NCBI GenBank assembly: GCA_965153355.1
Contig: OZ231126.1
Span: 16,926,001-16,990,000, forward strand
Direction: 5' to 3'
From: Flaccisagitta enflata
Lineage: Eukaryota > Chaetognatha > Sagittoidea > Aphragmophora
Length of the DNA stretch: 64,000 nt
Shown: positions 1 through 12,837 of the stretch, piece by piece
How positions within the stretch are numbered: position 1 is the stretch's first letter
Layout of the letters: every line of letters starts with the position of its first letter
Translations under genes and position numbers: made by a program
The notes under the pieces: generated by a model
Seen by the model: only the letters and a program-made list of their open reading frames with translations
The model's database searches: none
Told to the model about the DNA's origin: nothing

Positions 1-302
1 ATCAAATCTTTTCTGTGTATTTTCCATATGGTATGCAGTAGGGTGGTCACGAAATAGGGTCAAATTTCAAAAAATGATATACTCTAGTTTTTTGCATAAA
101 TGTATCAAATAAAAAGGTTTTCCCACAAGTAGAGGTCTGGATTTGAAGAAAAAACCATGGCGGCAAAACTACAGGCTTCCTATGGCGATAAAAAAATCCT
201 CATGATAAACCTATGGTTTTGCCAACAGGGTTTCTTGATTGATTTCACACCCCAGCTTGCCAATAAAGGCGGCTCTCGCCGACCGGAAAAAAATCGTAAG
301 GG

Positions 303-340
303 TTGTTTTGTGTGTGTGTGTGTGCGTGTGTGTGTGCGGT

Positions 341-376
<36 letters not shown>

Positions 377-690
377 GTTTGTGTGTTGTTCGCTGTGTCT
401 CTGTCGCTGTCTCTCTCTCTGTGGTTGTCACTCTCTGTCAGTCTATCTGTCTGTCTGTCTGTCTGTCTCTGTCTCTCTTTCTCTCCCTCCCCCTCTCTCC
501 CTCTCCCTTCCCCTCCCTTCCTGCTACTTTCCCTCCCTCTTCTTCCCTTCCTCTCTCCCTCCCTCCCTCTCCCTCCCTCCCTTTCTCTCCCTCCTTCCCT
601 CCCACTCCCTCTTTCCATCCCTATCCTTCCCCCTCCCCCCCTCTCCCTCCCACGCTCTCCCTCCCTCCCTCTCTCCCTCACTCTCCCTAT
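303..690. repeat. (TG)n run followed by a CT-rich pyrimidine tract
   Basis: An interrupted (TG)n run at about 310-374 passes into CTGT repeats (about 440-470) and then a 200-bp imperfect CCCT/CTCC tract to 690. Long open frames exist in several phases on both strands, but they consist only of repeated dipeptides, so I do not treat them as coding. Positions 1-302 and 691-1050 show no gene. Confidence 0.9.
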
Positions 691-1058
691 GCCCTCTGCT
701 GAACTCATTTTTGTTGTTACTTAGGGCCAAAAATTGAGATCAATGAAAAATAAAGATGTTTGAGAAAAATGCGGAAAATGTGAAAAAATAAAAAAAGATT
801 AAAAAATTCATAGCGCCTAAAGTATTGGTCCGACAGTGCCCTCTTTCACCCTGTACCAATTTCAACCCCAGCCTCGGGCGAGCCTAGTCGTGACTAGAGT
901 TGGGAGAACTTGTGTCGTGACTATCGGAATCGACAGTCACACCCCATGATGTCGGTCCCTCGACATCATGGTCAAAAACCGTCACGACCTACTGACTGAC
1001 AGACAAAGGAAAAGATATAGAAAAAGAGAGACAGACTTTTCACATCTTACTTTATATA

Positions 1059-1060
<2 letters not shown>

Positions 1061-1133
<73 letters not shown>
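1061..1133. repeat. (CT)n microsatellite
   Basis: A perfect CT dinucleotide run of about 72 bp. The flanks hold nothing recognisable apart from short tetranucleotide runs. Confidence 0.95.
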
Positions 1134-1136
<3 letters not shown>

Positions 1137-1513
1137 TCTTTCTCCCTTTCTCAATCATCAGCTATGAATTTTTTCTTGCTCACCAACAAGATTCTCCCCC
1201 AGTCCGTTTGTTTCTATCCTTGTCTCAAACTGGTCCAAACAGTTTCTTTTCCATGCCTTCCATGCCATCTTTACCTTGTTTTCTTTTGTTGGACATAATC
1301 CTCACATGAGGCTAAATAAGGCAGGATACACAGCCAATAAGTTGTCGCTTTTGTGTGGGCAGGGGCTGTACATGGACGAGCAGGGGCTGTGATATGGCTA
1401 GGAAGGGGTAGTAATGCATAGACATTTTGTGACCTAAAAGGGGAAGAGAACCACCAGTTCTTACTAACTAGTTTCTTACACAAAGGGAAAATTTTACAAG
1501 CTTATCATTTTGT

Positions 1514-1600
1514 CATTCATTCATTCATTCATTCATTCAACCCTTCATTTATTTATTCATTCACTCATTCACTCATTCATTCATTCATTCATTCATTTAT
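1514..1600. repeat. (CATT)n tetranucleotide repeat
   Basis: Imperfect CATT repeats, interrupted by CACT and TTTA variants. A related CATT array lies at about 19,000-19,050. The stretch 1600-2250 shows no gene. Confidence 0.85.
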
Positions 1601-2257
1601 GCATACATACTTTGTTAATACGTGAAGCATATATCAGTGACACATGTAGACTGAGACTGAGAGGGAATTAAATTTCATGTCTTACAATCTGCTGTATAAT
1701 GCAGAAATGAAATGGAAGTGGCATGACTGCAACAACATTTAGTAGTGACGATGTCGAAACTTATATGAAGACATTCAAGGGAAACAAAACTTTTGATAAC
1801 CAATTAGTTTTTAGCTAGTGTCGATGATCTCTGGTCGTGACTCAACTTCCTCAAAATATCCCAAGCAAAAATGGAAAAAATTAATTCCTAAGCGAAACTC
1901 AAAAAATTGAAAAACGTTTTTCGATTTTTTTCCCAATGAGAAATCCTTCTTTTATTGGACATTTCTGCAAAGGGCTCAAGTATATCAATATGTGAAATTT
2001 TTCCCAATTCTGGACCACCCTAGTATGCAATGGGTCCAGGTTTTGTGTTATATCATCTACTGAAAATTGTACACAGGCCAATTTCCCCCTGAGCAACCAG
2101 GATGATTTTTCAGCTAAAAGTGGTTCTTGGTTGTATTCATCTCTATTTATGATTAATTTGACCCACAGCAAGAGTTAGATACTGTGAGAGGTAGTGAAAG
2201 CTTCAAAGGCTCTCATTCTTGATTTATATGGGTCTAACACTTGGTACACCCGTAATC

Positions 2258-2505
2258 TGGGGTGAGATTAAACCTCAGGGGTCGCTCAGGGTTAAACCCT
2301 GAGTTAACCTCAAGCAACCCAAGCTCAGTGTTTGCTCGGGGTTGCTTGGGGTGGCTTAGGGTTGCTTGGGGTTGCATTGTTAGAAACAACTCCACTATGA
2401 TCAACAATAACAACCAATAACAACCCCGAGCAAACCCCAGCAACCCTGAGCAACCCCTAGCAAAATCTGAGCAATTCCAAGCAACCTCGGGGTTTCATCT
2501 CATTG
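2258..2505. repeat. Inverted repeat built of 'GGGTTGCT' / 'AGCAACCC' units
   Basis: About 2265-2375 is a tandem of GGGGTTGCTTGGG-type units. About 2415-2500 carries the reverse complement (CAACCCCGAGCAAACCCCAG type). The two arms would fold into a hairpin around a short loop near 2390. No gene is seen from here to 3,290. Confidence 0.75.
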
Positions 2506-3288
2506 TTTTATGTTACAGATTACCTGGTGTGGTAATCCTGTTCAAATTTTATATCACAAACTTCATAATTTTTCATTTAAAGAGTTACAAAAAAATGAAA
2601 TTCTAATCATTTTCAAATTAGACATTTACTTCATTCTGTTATACATATTGTGAATTGATCATAAATGATTTTATACATAACTTTAACTAGAATCTAAGTT
2701 AAATGAACTCATGATAAGAAAAATTTACATACTTATCAAAATGTTTTTAAGATTTTATTGGTTTGATAATTATTTTTGAATTTTACAAAAAAACTCAAAA
2801 ATTCAAAAAAATTGCTAGTATCCAGCACTATCTAAAAAAATTTCATTTAGTATCTGGATTAGTAGCTGGTATCCAGATTATTTTTTCAGTACGTCCATTA
2901 CCTATTAGGCTGGGCTCATTTTTGCCATTTCAAAATATCTCTTACTCCAAGTGATTTTCACTTTCTACATGTATAAATAGAGCCCAGTCTACTTGCATAA
3001 TCATTTCCAACATGATCTTCTCAGACCGTCATTGGATTGAAAAATGCCATTTTAAAGCAAAAAAATCACTTTTTTTCACTTTTTTTCCTTCCAACACCAA
3101 ATTGTTGAGTGAATTGAAGATAATCTTATGAGTTATGATCGTGGAATTCAACTTAAAACATAAAAACATAAAATCCATTCACTAAATACAACAATTACAG
3201 CTTTCAAACTTGAAATATGAACAACTAAGGAATGAGAGGAATCTTTAAACTTAATCTTTCGCATGTCGCATGTTGTTCCATAGGCGAC

Positions 3289-3289
<1 letters not shown>

Positions 3290-3379
<90 letters not shown>

Positions 3380-3494
3380 AATCATTTGGTTTGTGTTTTA
3401 AATAACAACTTGTTATCACTGCTGTATTTAATTCAGCTTCTGCTTTCGCTGCTGGTGCTGCTGTTTTTGTTGCTTTTGTTTTTCTTGTTGTTGC

Positions 3495-3538
<44 letters not shown>

Positions 3539-3715
3539 GATGTTGGCTGTGGCAGCTGCTATTGTTGCTGTTTTCTTTGTCATTGTCGTTGTCAGTGTTG
3601 TCGTCATTGTTGTTGTTGTCATTGTCATTGTTGTTGTTGTCACTGTTGTTGCTGCTGTTGTCCTTGTCGTCGTCGTCGCCATCGTCATCGTCATCGTCGT
3701 TGTTGTTAGCTGCTT
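3290..3715. repeat. (TTG)n arrays with GTC/GTT-rich degenerate tail
   Basis: Two pure (TTG)n runs (3290-3379 and about 3497-3539) are followed by imperfect TTG/TCG/TCA trinucleotides to about 3,712. Unlike the (TTG)n run at 45,040-45,112, this one is not inside a supported reading frame. Confidence 0.9.
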
Positions 3716-3911
3716 CTGTTGTTTTGTTTTTTTTATACTCAAATGTGTCCGCCTAGCATCTACCGTTTTCCCTTTGCTTGGATGCAGCCATGCTGTTCTC
3801 TTACCTGCCTTCGCGGTGATTCGCAAGAATTGCTCTACATGTTGTGTATTCAAAAGAGCATCAATCTTTAGGGGCATTGGCTGGTACCGCTGCCAACCAG
3901 TTTTGTAACAA

Positions 3912-4037
3912 CTAGGGATGTGGAAGCGATTGACCGCTTCCGTTTTAGAGGATGAGATAACTACTAGTATTTGTACTACAAAATGGAAGCGGAAGCGGTG
4001 GAAGCGGCACCAAAATTTACCGCTTCCACATCCCTAG
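3912..4037. mobile_element. 126-bp MITE with hAT-like ends
   Basis: The element begins CTAGGGATGTGGAAGCG and ends CGCTTCCACATCCCTAG, giving 17-bp terminal inverted repeats, with further AAGCGG/CCGCTTCC palindromic units inside. It is flanked by the direct repeat TAACAA at 3906-3911 and 4038-4043; extending by CT gives a possible 8-bp TAACAACT. TAGGG-type ends and a 6-8 bp duplication suggest a non-autonomous hAT element. It has no coding capacity. Confidence 0.8.
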
Positions 4038-4179
4038 TAACAACTCGACAAACCCTCCTACTACACCAGAGATCTAAGAATACAGCATCCTTGAATTGGT
4101 CATGTAGCTGACTTGTTTCTGCTCTTCTTCATCGATGGTAACCCCATACATGTAGGACTCCCACTAGTTCCAACAAGTG

Positions 4180-4412
4180 ACACGGGGTCACAATATTGTT
4201 GTGGACGGGTGGGGAGGGGCAGCCAACCCCCATCCACACCTCACCCAACACCCCTTTCAACACCAGCACATACACAAAAATCTTTTAAAATGATCATTTT
4301 CCCACTTTTCGACTCGTGCTTACGGGCGGACTGACAGATGGACAGATGGACGGACGGATGGACCAACAGACGGACAAAGCCTCTTATTGAGTTGCATGAC
4401 CGCAACTAATAA
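4180..4412 (-). repeat. Dispersed repeat, GCAACTCTATAAGAGG subfamily (reverse copy)
   Basis: Carries the recognisable order: CACGGGGTCACAATATTG, GGACGGGTGGG, CCCCCATCCACACC, an ACGGACGGA-rich part, then CTCTTATTGAGTTGCATGACCGCAACTAA. The same order recurs at 6750-6965, and in shorter form at 7885-7950 and 14,970-15,020. The CCGCAACT end matches the better-known subfamily found in gene introns further right. Confidence 0.7.
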
Positions 4413-4919
4413 GAAAGATCTGTTTTACGTCGTCCAAAATTTTTGCTTGCCACATCGTCCATGGGATTTCTTAGAAATGCTAAGTCTAACTTTTTGATAT
4501 TTATTTGCCACTTCGTCAGTGATCTGGCAAGTATTTGATTATGAAAATACTTTGAAAATAAGACCAAGTAGGCCAATAAGGTGCAGCGTGTGGATCGTCG
4601 AATGAATGCGTTACCCCACAGACCAACCAACCAGCCGACCAATGGACACAGCCAGTTATAGAGGTGCTTTGTCGCACCTAAGAAGACGACTTGCCAGCAC
4701 GCATTCCTTACTCTTTCTCCTGCCCCTTCCTCCCTCTCCTGTCCCTCTTCCTCCTTTCCCTTTTCCTCCATTTTGTCTCGTAATGATCGTCCTGAATTTC
4801 GACGTGATCTACCTATGATTGAATTCATTCTTTATCTATTAGGCCGTGTTATTGTGTAATCCGCTTTTTGAGCAGTGGCCGATGTCCTGTTAGAACACAG
4901 GGGTAAACCATTACGTCTG

Positions 4920-5760
4920 TACGTACCCCCCTCCCCCCCCCTCCCGAGGCCTAAACCCTCAATCCAGCATATTGAGGCCTAGAATCTAGTCTTAGGAGTT
5001 TTTAATCAGTCCTCTCAGGCCTCAAACCAGCGCTCTCAGGGGGCGTTTTATAGTCAGATATAATCGCGTTTTGAACGGGCCATTCGGTCGCTCTCTACGT
5101 TCGTTCGCTCGCACCGCTCACTCCGCTTACTCACTCCGCAGCGCTCCGCTTTGCTACGCTCGCTTTGTTACGCTCGCTTCCCTAGCTCGGTTCACAGGCT
5201 TGCTCACTCACTTCGCTCACTCCTTCATGGGACAGTTGAAATTCATGAATATGTGATCATGCTGTTATCATGTTTTACGGAGAGAAACGCGTTTAAAATC
5301 ATCTTCGCTAGAAACACGCCCCAAGACCCATACTAAGCACCCCAGACCTGATATTAGCCCTCCCAAGCCTGGTATCAGCCCTCTTAGGTTTAACATCAGC
5401 CTCTCATGTCTTAATTAATCTCACCTCGCCTCATGACGGGGCAACAGGTCCTGCTGAGCGCTGACCATGTGCGATCCTTTGATGACTTGTCGTTTTTGAG
5501 CAGCGACCCAAAGGGCCCATGTCCTGTGGAACACAGGGGTGAGTTTCCAGACGTCCGTCCTTCCACCCCTGTCCCATGGCTATTGGGGCCTCAAATCAGC
5601 ACTATCAGGCCTAATTTTGGACATTTGAGTCCTCCAATAAACCCTCTAATTAACCCTTTTGTATAGCCCTCAAGACCCCAAATCATCCCTGCAGGAATCA
5701 AATCTGCCCCAGAGGCCTCAAGCCTGCCCACCAGGTTTCGTGCCTCAGACTCAACTCTAC
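4920..5760. repeat. Degenerate 'AGGCCTCAAACCAGC' repeat region
   Basis: Imperfect repeats of the type CTCTCAGGCCTCAAACCAGC occur at 4960-5060, 5330-5410 and 5580-5760. Between them, at 5085-5220, is a run of CGCTCACTTCG-like words. No supported gene; ORFs here lack any family resemblance. Confidence 0.6.
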
Positions 5761-5847
5761 AGGCTGATAATCGCTAAGTTGAATCAATAGTTTGGATAGG
5801 CAAGGTCAATATAGATCTGCCTCACGCGCACACACATGCAAACGCAC

Positions 5848-5854
5848 ACACACA

Positions 5855-5946
<92 letters not shown>
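5848..5946. repeat. (CA)n microsatellite
   Basis: A nearly perfect (CA)n run of about 95 bp that abuts the left end of the Tc1-like element at 5956. Confidence 0.95.
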
Positions 5947-5949
<3 letters not shown>

Positions 5950-6749
5950 GATATACAGTCAGTGGACAAACCGGTATAGGTATAAATCTCTATGGGTTGT
6001 GATGATTCTTAGAGAAAGATCATTTCAAATGTAAGGTTAATCACTAAGTTGAAAAAGCTTTCTTGACTTAGGAATTAACTAAGATCAGAGACATTTCTAC
6101 AGAGAGGCCATGCAAAATGATGAAAAATCATGTTTTTCAAAAATTTATGATGACCAATATATTCAGACATGAAATTTTGTGTAGATTCCAAATCTAAAGG
6201 TCCCACTAAGCATATGAGCAGTCATGGTATGCTGGAACAGCTCGTCAACAGCATCATTGAAGGATCTTAATAAATCATGTAAAAACTATATGCAGCAGAA
6301 GTTATTTATTTTCAGATAAGTTAGTTTCACAGCTATAAATGTGATAAGTCGAAAAACAAAGATAGGAATCAAGGTGGGCTGGAGCTGCTCGTCAACTGCA
6401 TCACTGAAGGATCCCCTCCACAAGAAACTATGCAAAATTATGAAAAATCATGTATTTTAAAAAATCATTATGACCAATGTATTCAGACACGAAATTTTGT
6501 GTAGATTATAGATCTGAAGGCGTTATTAGGCATATGAGCACTCAAGGTATGCTGGAACGGCTCGTCAACAGCATCATTGAAGGCCTTTGCAAAAAATCAT
6601 GTAAGACAATATGTAGCAGAGGTTATTTATTTCAGTATTTAAGTAACATTCACTGTTATAAGCGTAATAAGAGGAAAAAGATTTGAATCAGGGTGGGCTG
6701 GAGCTGCTCGTCAATTGCATCACTAAAGGATATATCCACAATTAAATAG

Positions 6750-6965
6750 CAAGTGACGCAGGGTCTACATATTAATGCAAACGGGTGGGCAGAGGCATAC
6801 AAACCCCATCCACACCCGTACTCCCACTCCCACACACATTGAAAAACTCAAACAGTGTCTAAAGCACTTGTTTTTCCACTTTTCGATTCAATCACTACAG
6901 ACGGACCAACAGACTGACTAACCAACAGACAAAGCCTCTTATAGAGTTGCATGTCCGCAACTAAA
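6750..6965 (-). repeat. Dispersed repeat copy inside the Tc1-like element (reverse)
   Basis: Shows the same order as 4180-4412: GACGCAGGGTCTACATATT, GGGTGGGCAGAGGC, CCCCATCCACACCC, ACGGACCAACAGACTGAC, then CTCTTATAGAGTTGCATGTCCGCAACTAA. It is an independent insertion within the larger inverted-repeat element. Confidence 0.7.
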
Positions 6966-7654
6966 AAGAGAAACAAAATTTTGAATGAGGATGCTTTGAA
7001 GCTGCTTGTCAACTGCATCGCTAAATGATCCCCTCCTCGACCTCTATGTTCCCAACTTCCCAGTGCAAGAACATTTTCTTGCTGTAAAATCTTTGAAATT
7101 TAACAGAGATTCTGAAAATTTTTAGAAACTCTGTATCAAATCAAGAAAACTGAGCATTGAATTAACGGCTGCTGGAACTGTTTGTCAACTGCATCATCAA
7201 ATAAATAAAAAATGATGCAAATTCCATGTACAATATACATTGAATATTTGGTGTGACCCCTTTGCGCATCAACAACTGCCTTCATTTGCCTTGGGATGCT
7301 TTTGTAGAGAAACTTTAGGTAGAATGGCGCGATCTTTCTCTACACTTTGAGTGTGATCATTTTCAGTTCTGTTTCAGATATTGCTTGCTTTTTGATCTGT
7401 AGAATTTCAAAGAGCTAAAATTGCGCTTTTATCAACTAAAGAAATCTAGCAAGCACCACTCATGGTATGAATAACAAAAAAAAATCAGGAATGATACTAA
7501 TGTCAATTGAACAAGGCCAAGTAGGCCAATACATGTGGATCGTCGAACGAATGCGTTACCTGACCAACCGACCGACAGACCAACCGACAGACACAGCCAG
7601 TTACAGAGGTGCTTTGTCCCACCTAAAAATTACATGTATGCTACTGGTTTGGCA

Positions 7655-7890
7655 GTGAAAACAACGAGAAACTTGATGCATTTTTTTCTGCATTTTTCAA
7701 CCTAAGGAGCAATCTTGTATCGCATGTCAATTATAAACGCCTCAAGATAATTGAATGCGGTTTGCGGCATTCAATTGGAAATTTGCTTTAGTTTCTGAAT
7801 CTCACAGATCTTTTATGAATTGAATTACTAGAAGTAGAGATATTGCTTGATAAGTGAGGTGACAAACATATGATCTAGATAGTATTGTTG
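7655..7890. repeat. Dispersed repeat, first of a pair (second at 19,715-19,942)
   Basis: Shares with 19,715-19,942 the ordered words GATGCATTTTTTT, CAATCTTGT, TGTCAATT, GATGCGGTTTGCGGCATT-like, TCAGAATCTCAC and GTTCTAGATAGTA. The two are diverged copies of one non-coding repeat in the same orientation. Confidence 0.65.
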
Positions 7891-8017
7891 CGGATTGATG
7901 AGCGGGGGCGATCAAATCCCACCCACACCCCAATCCCCACTCGAACCACCCACACACACATGGGCATATTTGGAGGGGTAGCCATGGTGGCCCCTAACTA
8001 TAAGGCACAATCAGAGG

Positions 8018-8048
<31 letters not shown>

Positions 8049-10026
8049 TAAGGAATGAAAAGGTTGACAGCGGCAGCTGGGGAGGAAGAAGACCACCAAT
8101 AAACGCTGAATCAGCATATTAAGAAAGACCTACCAACAAACCAACCAGCAGACAAAGTCACACTGGATCTTTTTGGCTGTTTCTGCGAAGTAGTTTTTTA
8201 TGCGCAAAGGAATCCAAAGACGGAAATATTACGATTTTCTGTTTTACCTATGCCATTTTAACTTGCATTAAAGCAAAATTTAGGCAGATTTCCTTTGATA
8301 GATTTCTTTCAGCCCCTTATTTCACTTCGCGGATCTGACGAGTGTGAAGTGGGTTTTGACAGTGAGCATCCAAAGGCAAGATTGAGCGTGTCAACAGGAG
8401 CCAAAATAGAAAATCTTATGAGTGTAAAAATGAAAAATAACATAAAGCAAATCACTGAAGTGAATCAAATCAAATATTTTACTGCAAAATTTGCATTTGA
8501 ATAGGAAAAAACAGCAAGTATAGTTATCATTAACTAAATATATTCACAAAAAGAAATTCAAAACTTTATTTTTGTTCACTGATTTGGGGCTTGTCAAAAT
8601 CATAACTTTGCATGAAAAATTTTCATACACAAAAATGAAGAAATTAACTTGCTTCCAAAATTGATTATGGAGAGGGCTATGTTTTTGAAAAAGCAAAATT
8701 TGTTTGCATTTGTGAATCTCATAATTTTGACGGCAGCAAAAACATATATGAGCAAGATTTCACTAAAAACCCTGTTTTAAGGTTGTTTAGAGGTCAGCAT
8801 ATAATAGAGATATGCACACATAGTGTTTCTGGAGACCATTCAGGCCTGAGGGAGTATTTGTGGTATGATTATCTTTCCACCATAGTTGAAAAGATGGGAT
8901 GAAACACACATGTTGCCTTCAACGCTCGCCATCTTAAAGATGTGCGTGCAAGTGATAAAAAACTTAATCTTTTGCAGAAAGAGCAAAGATGACCAGATTT
9001 GTCAAGAATACTCGTCAGTTTATCGTTGTTTTGTATTTCATTATTTTTCAAACATTGGGGCACAACTTGCTCAGACTTGCTCAGCAATTATTTCACCCAA
9101 AAAGTTTTTTTGGCTCATAAATTTTGCATGAATAAACTGCAGATATTTAAAAACAAACATGTAGCACAATTGAGGTTTCTTTCTTTACAGTTGTAGTTCA
9201 TGGGGATGTACTTTTGAGTGATTCAGTTGACAAATACTTACAGCACACTCTTATTCAGTACTTTTTGCTCTAATTCTATGCATATCAGAAATCTCAAAGA
9301 TTTTACAGTCAAAAAGAATTCTTTGCATTAGAAACCACTCAAGTTGTGGATGTGATCCCTCAGTGATGCACTTGACAGGCAGCCCCAAAACCCCCTGATG
9401 CAATCTTTTTTTTCATCTTATTGCATCAAATGCCTTGAAATATATTCATCTGAGAATAAGATTACCTTTGCGGCATTTAGTTCTACATGAGTTGTGGAGA
9501 GGGCCCTCAATGATGCTGTTGACGATTAGTTCCAACATTTTTTGACTGCTCAAATGCCAAGTGACATTTTCAGATTTGTAATTGGGACAAAATCATTTGT
9601 CTAAATACATTTGACAAGATGACTTTTTAAAAACATAATTTTCCATTATTTTGCATGGTTTCCCCTGCCCTGGAGGGGACCCTTCAGTGATGCAGTTGAC
9701 ACACAGGTGCAACATACCCTTATTCAAATCAATTTTTTTTCTCTATATTCTTTACCATCATGTTGGGCATCCACCGCCGCCTGAACACACTTTGGCATCG
9801 ACTTGTAGAGAGACTGGAGCTACTATGAAGTGATGTGGATTCACACCTCTTATGCAATTCATTTCAGCCCTGTTTTGAATGTTGTTTTCCAGTGTTTCTG
9901 CAGGTTTTCCACTTAAATCTTTGAAATCTCAATTGGATCGAGATCTGAATTGATCTGGGCTAACCTTCGATGAGTTTAACTCATCAATCTTACGGTACAT
10001 TTGGCGCAGTGCGCCAGTGCACCATC

Positions 10027-10787
10027 TTCCATGAACTTAAAAAGAGCAAATGTTTTCTTTATTTGGCTTATTTCTAAACAAAAAAAAACACAGGAACCAG
10101 CTTGGTCTCAATTGATAGATTTTTTAAAGATGCAAATTTTGGAAAAAAATCATCTTAGTGCATTTAAAACTAAAAGAGTTATGACACTTCAAAGCTGTCC
10201 GTCTATTTATGGCCAAGATGGTACAAACCTGTGAAACTTACTTATCTAAAAACATAATTAGTTCAGCTGCTTACAATTCCACATGAGTTGTGGAGAGGCC
10301 CTTCAATGATGCTGTTGACAAGCTGTTTCAGCATACTTTGTGTGCTCCAATGCCAAGCGACGCCTTCAGATTTGTAATCTACACAAAATTGCATGTCTGT
10401 ATACATTGGTCATGATGACTTTTTGAAAAACATAATTTTTCATTATTTTGCATGGCTTCTCATGGAGGGGATCCTTCAATGATGCAGTTGACAAGCAGGG
10501 CAACACACGTGTATACGCCTCTCCACAACTCATGTGGAATTGTAAGCAGCTGAACTAATTATGTTTTTAGATAAGTAAGTTTCACAGCTTTGTACCATCT
10601 TGGCCATAAATAGACGGACAGCTTTGAAGTGTCATAACTCTTTTAGTTTTAAATGCACTAAGATGATTTTTTTCCAAAATTTGCATCTTTAAAAAATCTA
10701 TCAATTGAGACCAAGCTGGTTCCTGTGTTTTTTTTTGTTTAGAAATAAGCCAAATAAAGAAAACATTTGCTCTTTTTAAGTTCATGG
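10027..10787. repeat. Inverted repeat, arms of about 260 bp around a 225-bp spacer
   Basis: Positions 10,027-10,290 and 10,515-10,787 are near-perfect reverse complements (for example TTCCATGAACTTAAAAAGAG against its complement at the far end). Both arms contain the same open frame read outward, which explains two mirror-image ORFs. I treat these as repeat sequence inside the Tc1-like element, not as genes. Confidence 0.85.
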
Positions 10788-11999
10788 AACAATCAGATCT
10801 TTGTTATTCCTCATACTGTTTACAAAGCTGTAAAAGTTACTTATCTGATTAAAAAAAAACTTCCCCTGCATTTAGTTCTATATGAGTTGTGGAGAGGTTT
10901 TACAAGATTTTTTGAGTGGTCCTTCAATGATGTTTTTGACGAGCTGTTCCAGCATACCTTGAGAGTTGACATGCCTAGTGGCACCTTCAGATTTGTAATC
11001 TACACAGAATATCTTTTCTGAATACATTGATTTTATGATTTAAATTACATTTTGAAGAACATGATTTTTCATCCTTTTGCATTGTCTCTTGTGGAAGAGA
11101 TCCTTCAGTGATGCAGTTGACAAGCAGCTCCAGCCCATCCTGATTCAAATAATTGTTTTTTCCACTTATTACATTTATAGCTGTGAAACTTACTTATCTG
11201 AAAATAAATAACTTCTGCTGCATATAGTTCTACATGATTTATTGAGAGGTCCTGCAATGTTGCTGTTGACGAGCTGTTCCAGCATATCTTGACTGCTCAT
11301 ATGCTTAGTGGAACCTTCAAATTAGTAATCCACACAAAATTTCATGTCTGAAAACATTGATCAAGATAACTTTTTGAAAAACACAATTTTTCATCATTTT
11401 ACATGGCCTCTCTGTAGAAATGTCTCTGATCTTAGTTATTTCCTAAGTCAAGGAAGCTTCTTTGACTTAGTAATCAACCTAATCTCTGAAATGATCTTTC
11501 TCTGAGAAATATAACTACCGATAGGGATTTATACCTATACCGGTTTGTCCACTGACTGTATATACGCAATCACACGCACTTACAAAGCGTCCATGTCTCC
11601 GGAAAACATCTTTTTGAAAAAAGAAAAAAAAATGGCATTTTTTACTTAAGATTCACTGAACATATCACAATGACGGTCTGGCTAAATTTTGTCAGAATTG
11701 ATTTTACAAGTAGATATGACTTTAATTTCATCATAGGAACATGAAAAGTGCTTGGAGCAAGAGTGTTTCTCAAATCGTCATCGTGGGCCCAGCCTATTAC
11801 CTATGGTGCTAACTCAGGCTTTTCGAAAATCGCTTGTTAGCCCCTAAAAAATCGCTAGAATTTGCTAGATTTTTTTCCAAATAAGCTAAAAATTCGCTAG
11901 ATTTTCCTTTGCTTACCTGATAACCATTAATAGAGAAAACAACCCATATAACAAGAGTAAAATGCGGATAGGATTCAAAACATTCATTTGAATAATTAA

Positions 12000-12370
12000 T
12001 TATCCGGATACACGGCTACCTTAGTCGCCTACGGGTGGCGAAAAAAAGCTAAGCGTGACCTAAGCGTGACCGACCAACAGACTGACGGCCAGAGCGGGTT
12101 GTAGAGTCAAGTGCACGCGACTAAAAAGACATAACATGACACAGTGTACAAAAGACACTCCTCATTGTTATCAAGCTGAGGTCGAGTTGTCGAAGCAGTC
12201 CCTTGTCTGCAAGCTCGCACATGATCACACATGTTTTGATAGAATCGTTGCATCATGCCGGGAAGAATGGCGATATGCGCGCCATTACCCACGGAGCAAT
12301 GGACCAACAGGTTAACGGACGGACGGATGGACGGACAAAGCCTCTTATAAATGCGTGTCTGCAACTAAGA
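12000..12370 (-). repeat. Two reverse copies of the dispersed 'CCGGCCTTG' repeat
   Basis: Copy 1, about 12,002-12,123, runs from GGATACACGGCTACC to GAGTCAAGTGCACGCGACTAA. Copy 2, about 12,180-12,367, ends GGACAAAGCCTCTTATAAATGCGTGTCTGCAACTAA. Nothing coding is seen in 11,560-13,430. Confidence 0.7.
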
Positions 12371-12837
12371 ATGGAATAAAGGAAAGCGTTCTGGGCTAAT
12401 AGATAGAACCTTTGAACACAAAGTAATGCAAACAGTCTGTTTGCATAATATCACTTAACATAAGCAAGAGGACATACAACACGTATGATACAATTCAGTA
12501 TTTCTTCTTCTTTCTTCTGTCTTTCTACTTTTCTTCTTCTATAGTTTTTTTTTTCTTTTTTTTTCTAATGTGCCGACATCAGGCAGCGCAGCCAGCAGCC
12601 TCGAGCAGTATCACATTTTCGATTCAGTAGAGACAGGGGCCTAAAGAGGAATTTTGGGCCCCTATACGATCAAATAATCCCCCCCCCTACTCTCAACGCA
12701 ACCGCCAACACGAATAAGGGCACATAGTTGATATACAGTTTTTTACAGTTTACTTTTCAGTCTCTATACATTCAATCTGGAGAAGAAAATCCAAACAAGT
12801 GTTGAACTAAGCTCTGTAACAAAAATAGAAAAAACAA

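Larger units (their letters stand above)
5956..11558. mobile_element. Tc1/mariner-like element with long composite inverted ends (non-autonomous)
   Basis: The left end reads CAGTCAGTGGACAAACCGG and the right end is its reverse complement, each flanked by TA (5954-5955 and 11559-11560), as expected for the Tc1/mariner superfamily. Homology between the ends continues inward for several hundred bases: the stretches around 5970-6200 and 11,330-11,540 align in inverted orientation with small differences. Inside are many copies of a module like CCTTCAGTGATGCAGTTGAC...GAGTTGTGGAGAGG, in one orientation near the left end and the other near the right. The text at 7250-7310 (GGTGTGACCCCTTTGCGCATC...) also resembles internal parts of Tc1-like ends. 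No transposase frame was found, so the element is probably non-autonomous or dead, and may be a nest of several copies. Confidence 0.75.

Noticed and set aside
10001-10785. Two near-identical ORFs of 67-77 aa facing each other
   Set aside because: They are the two arms of one inverted repeat inside a Tc1-like element; no family resemblance and no start context.
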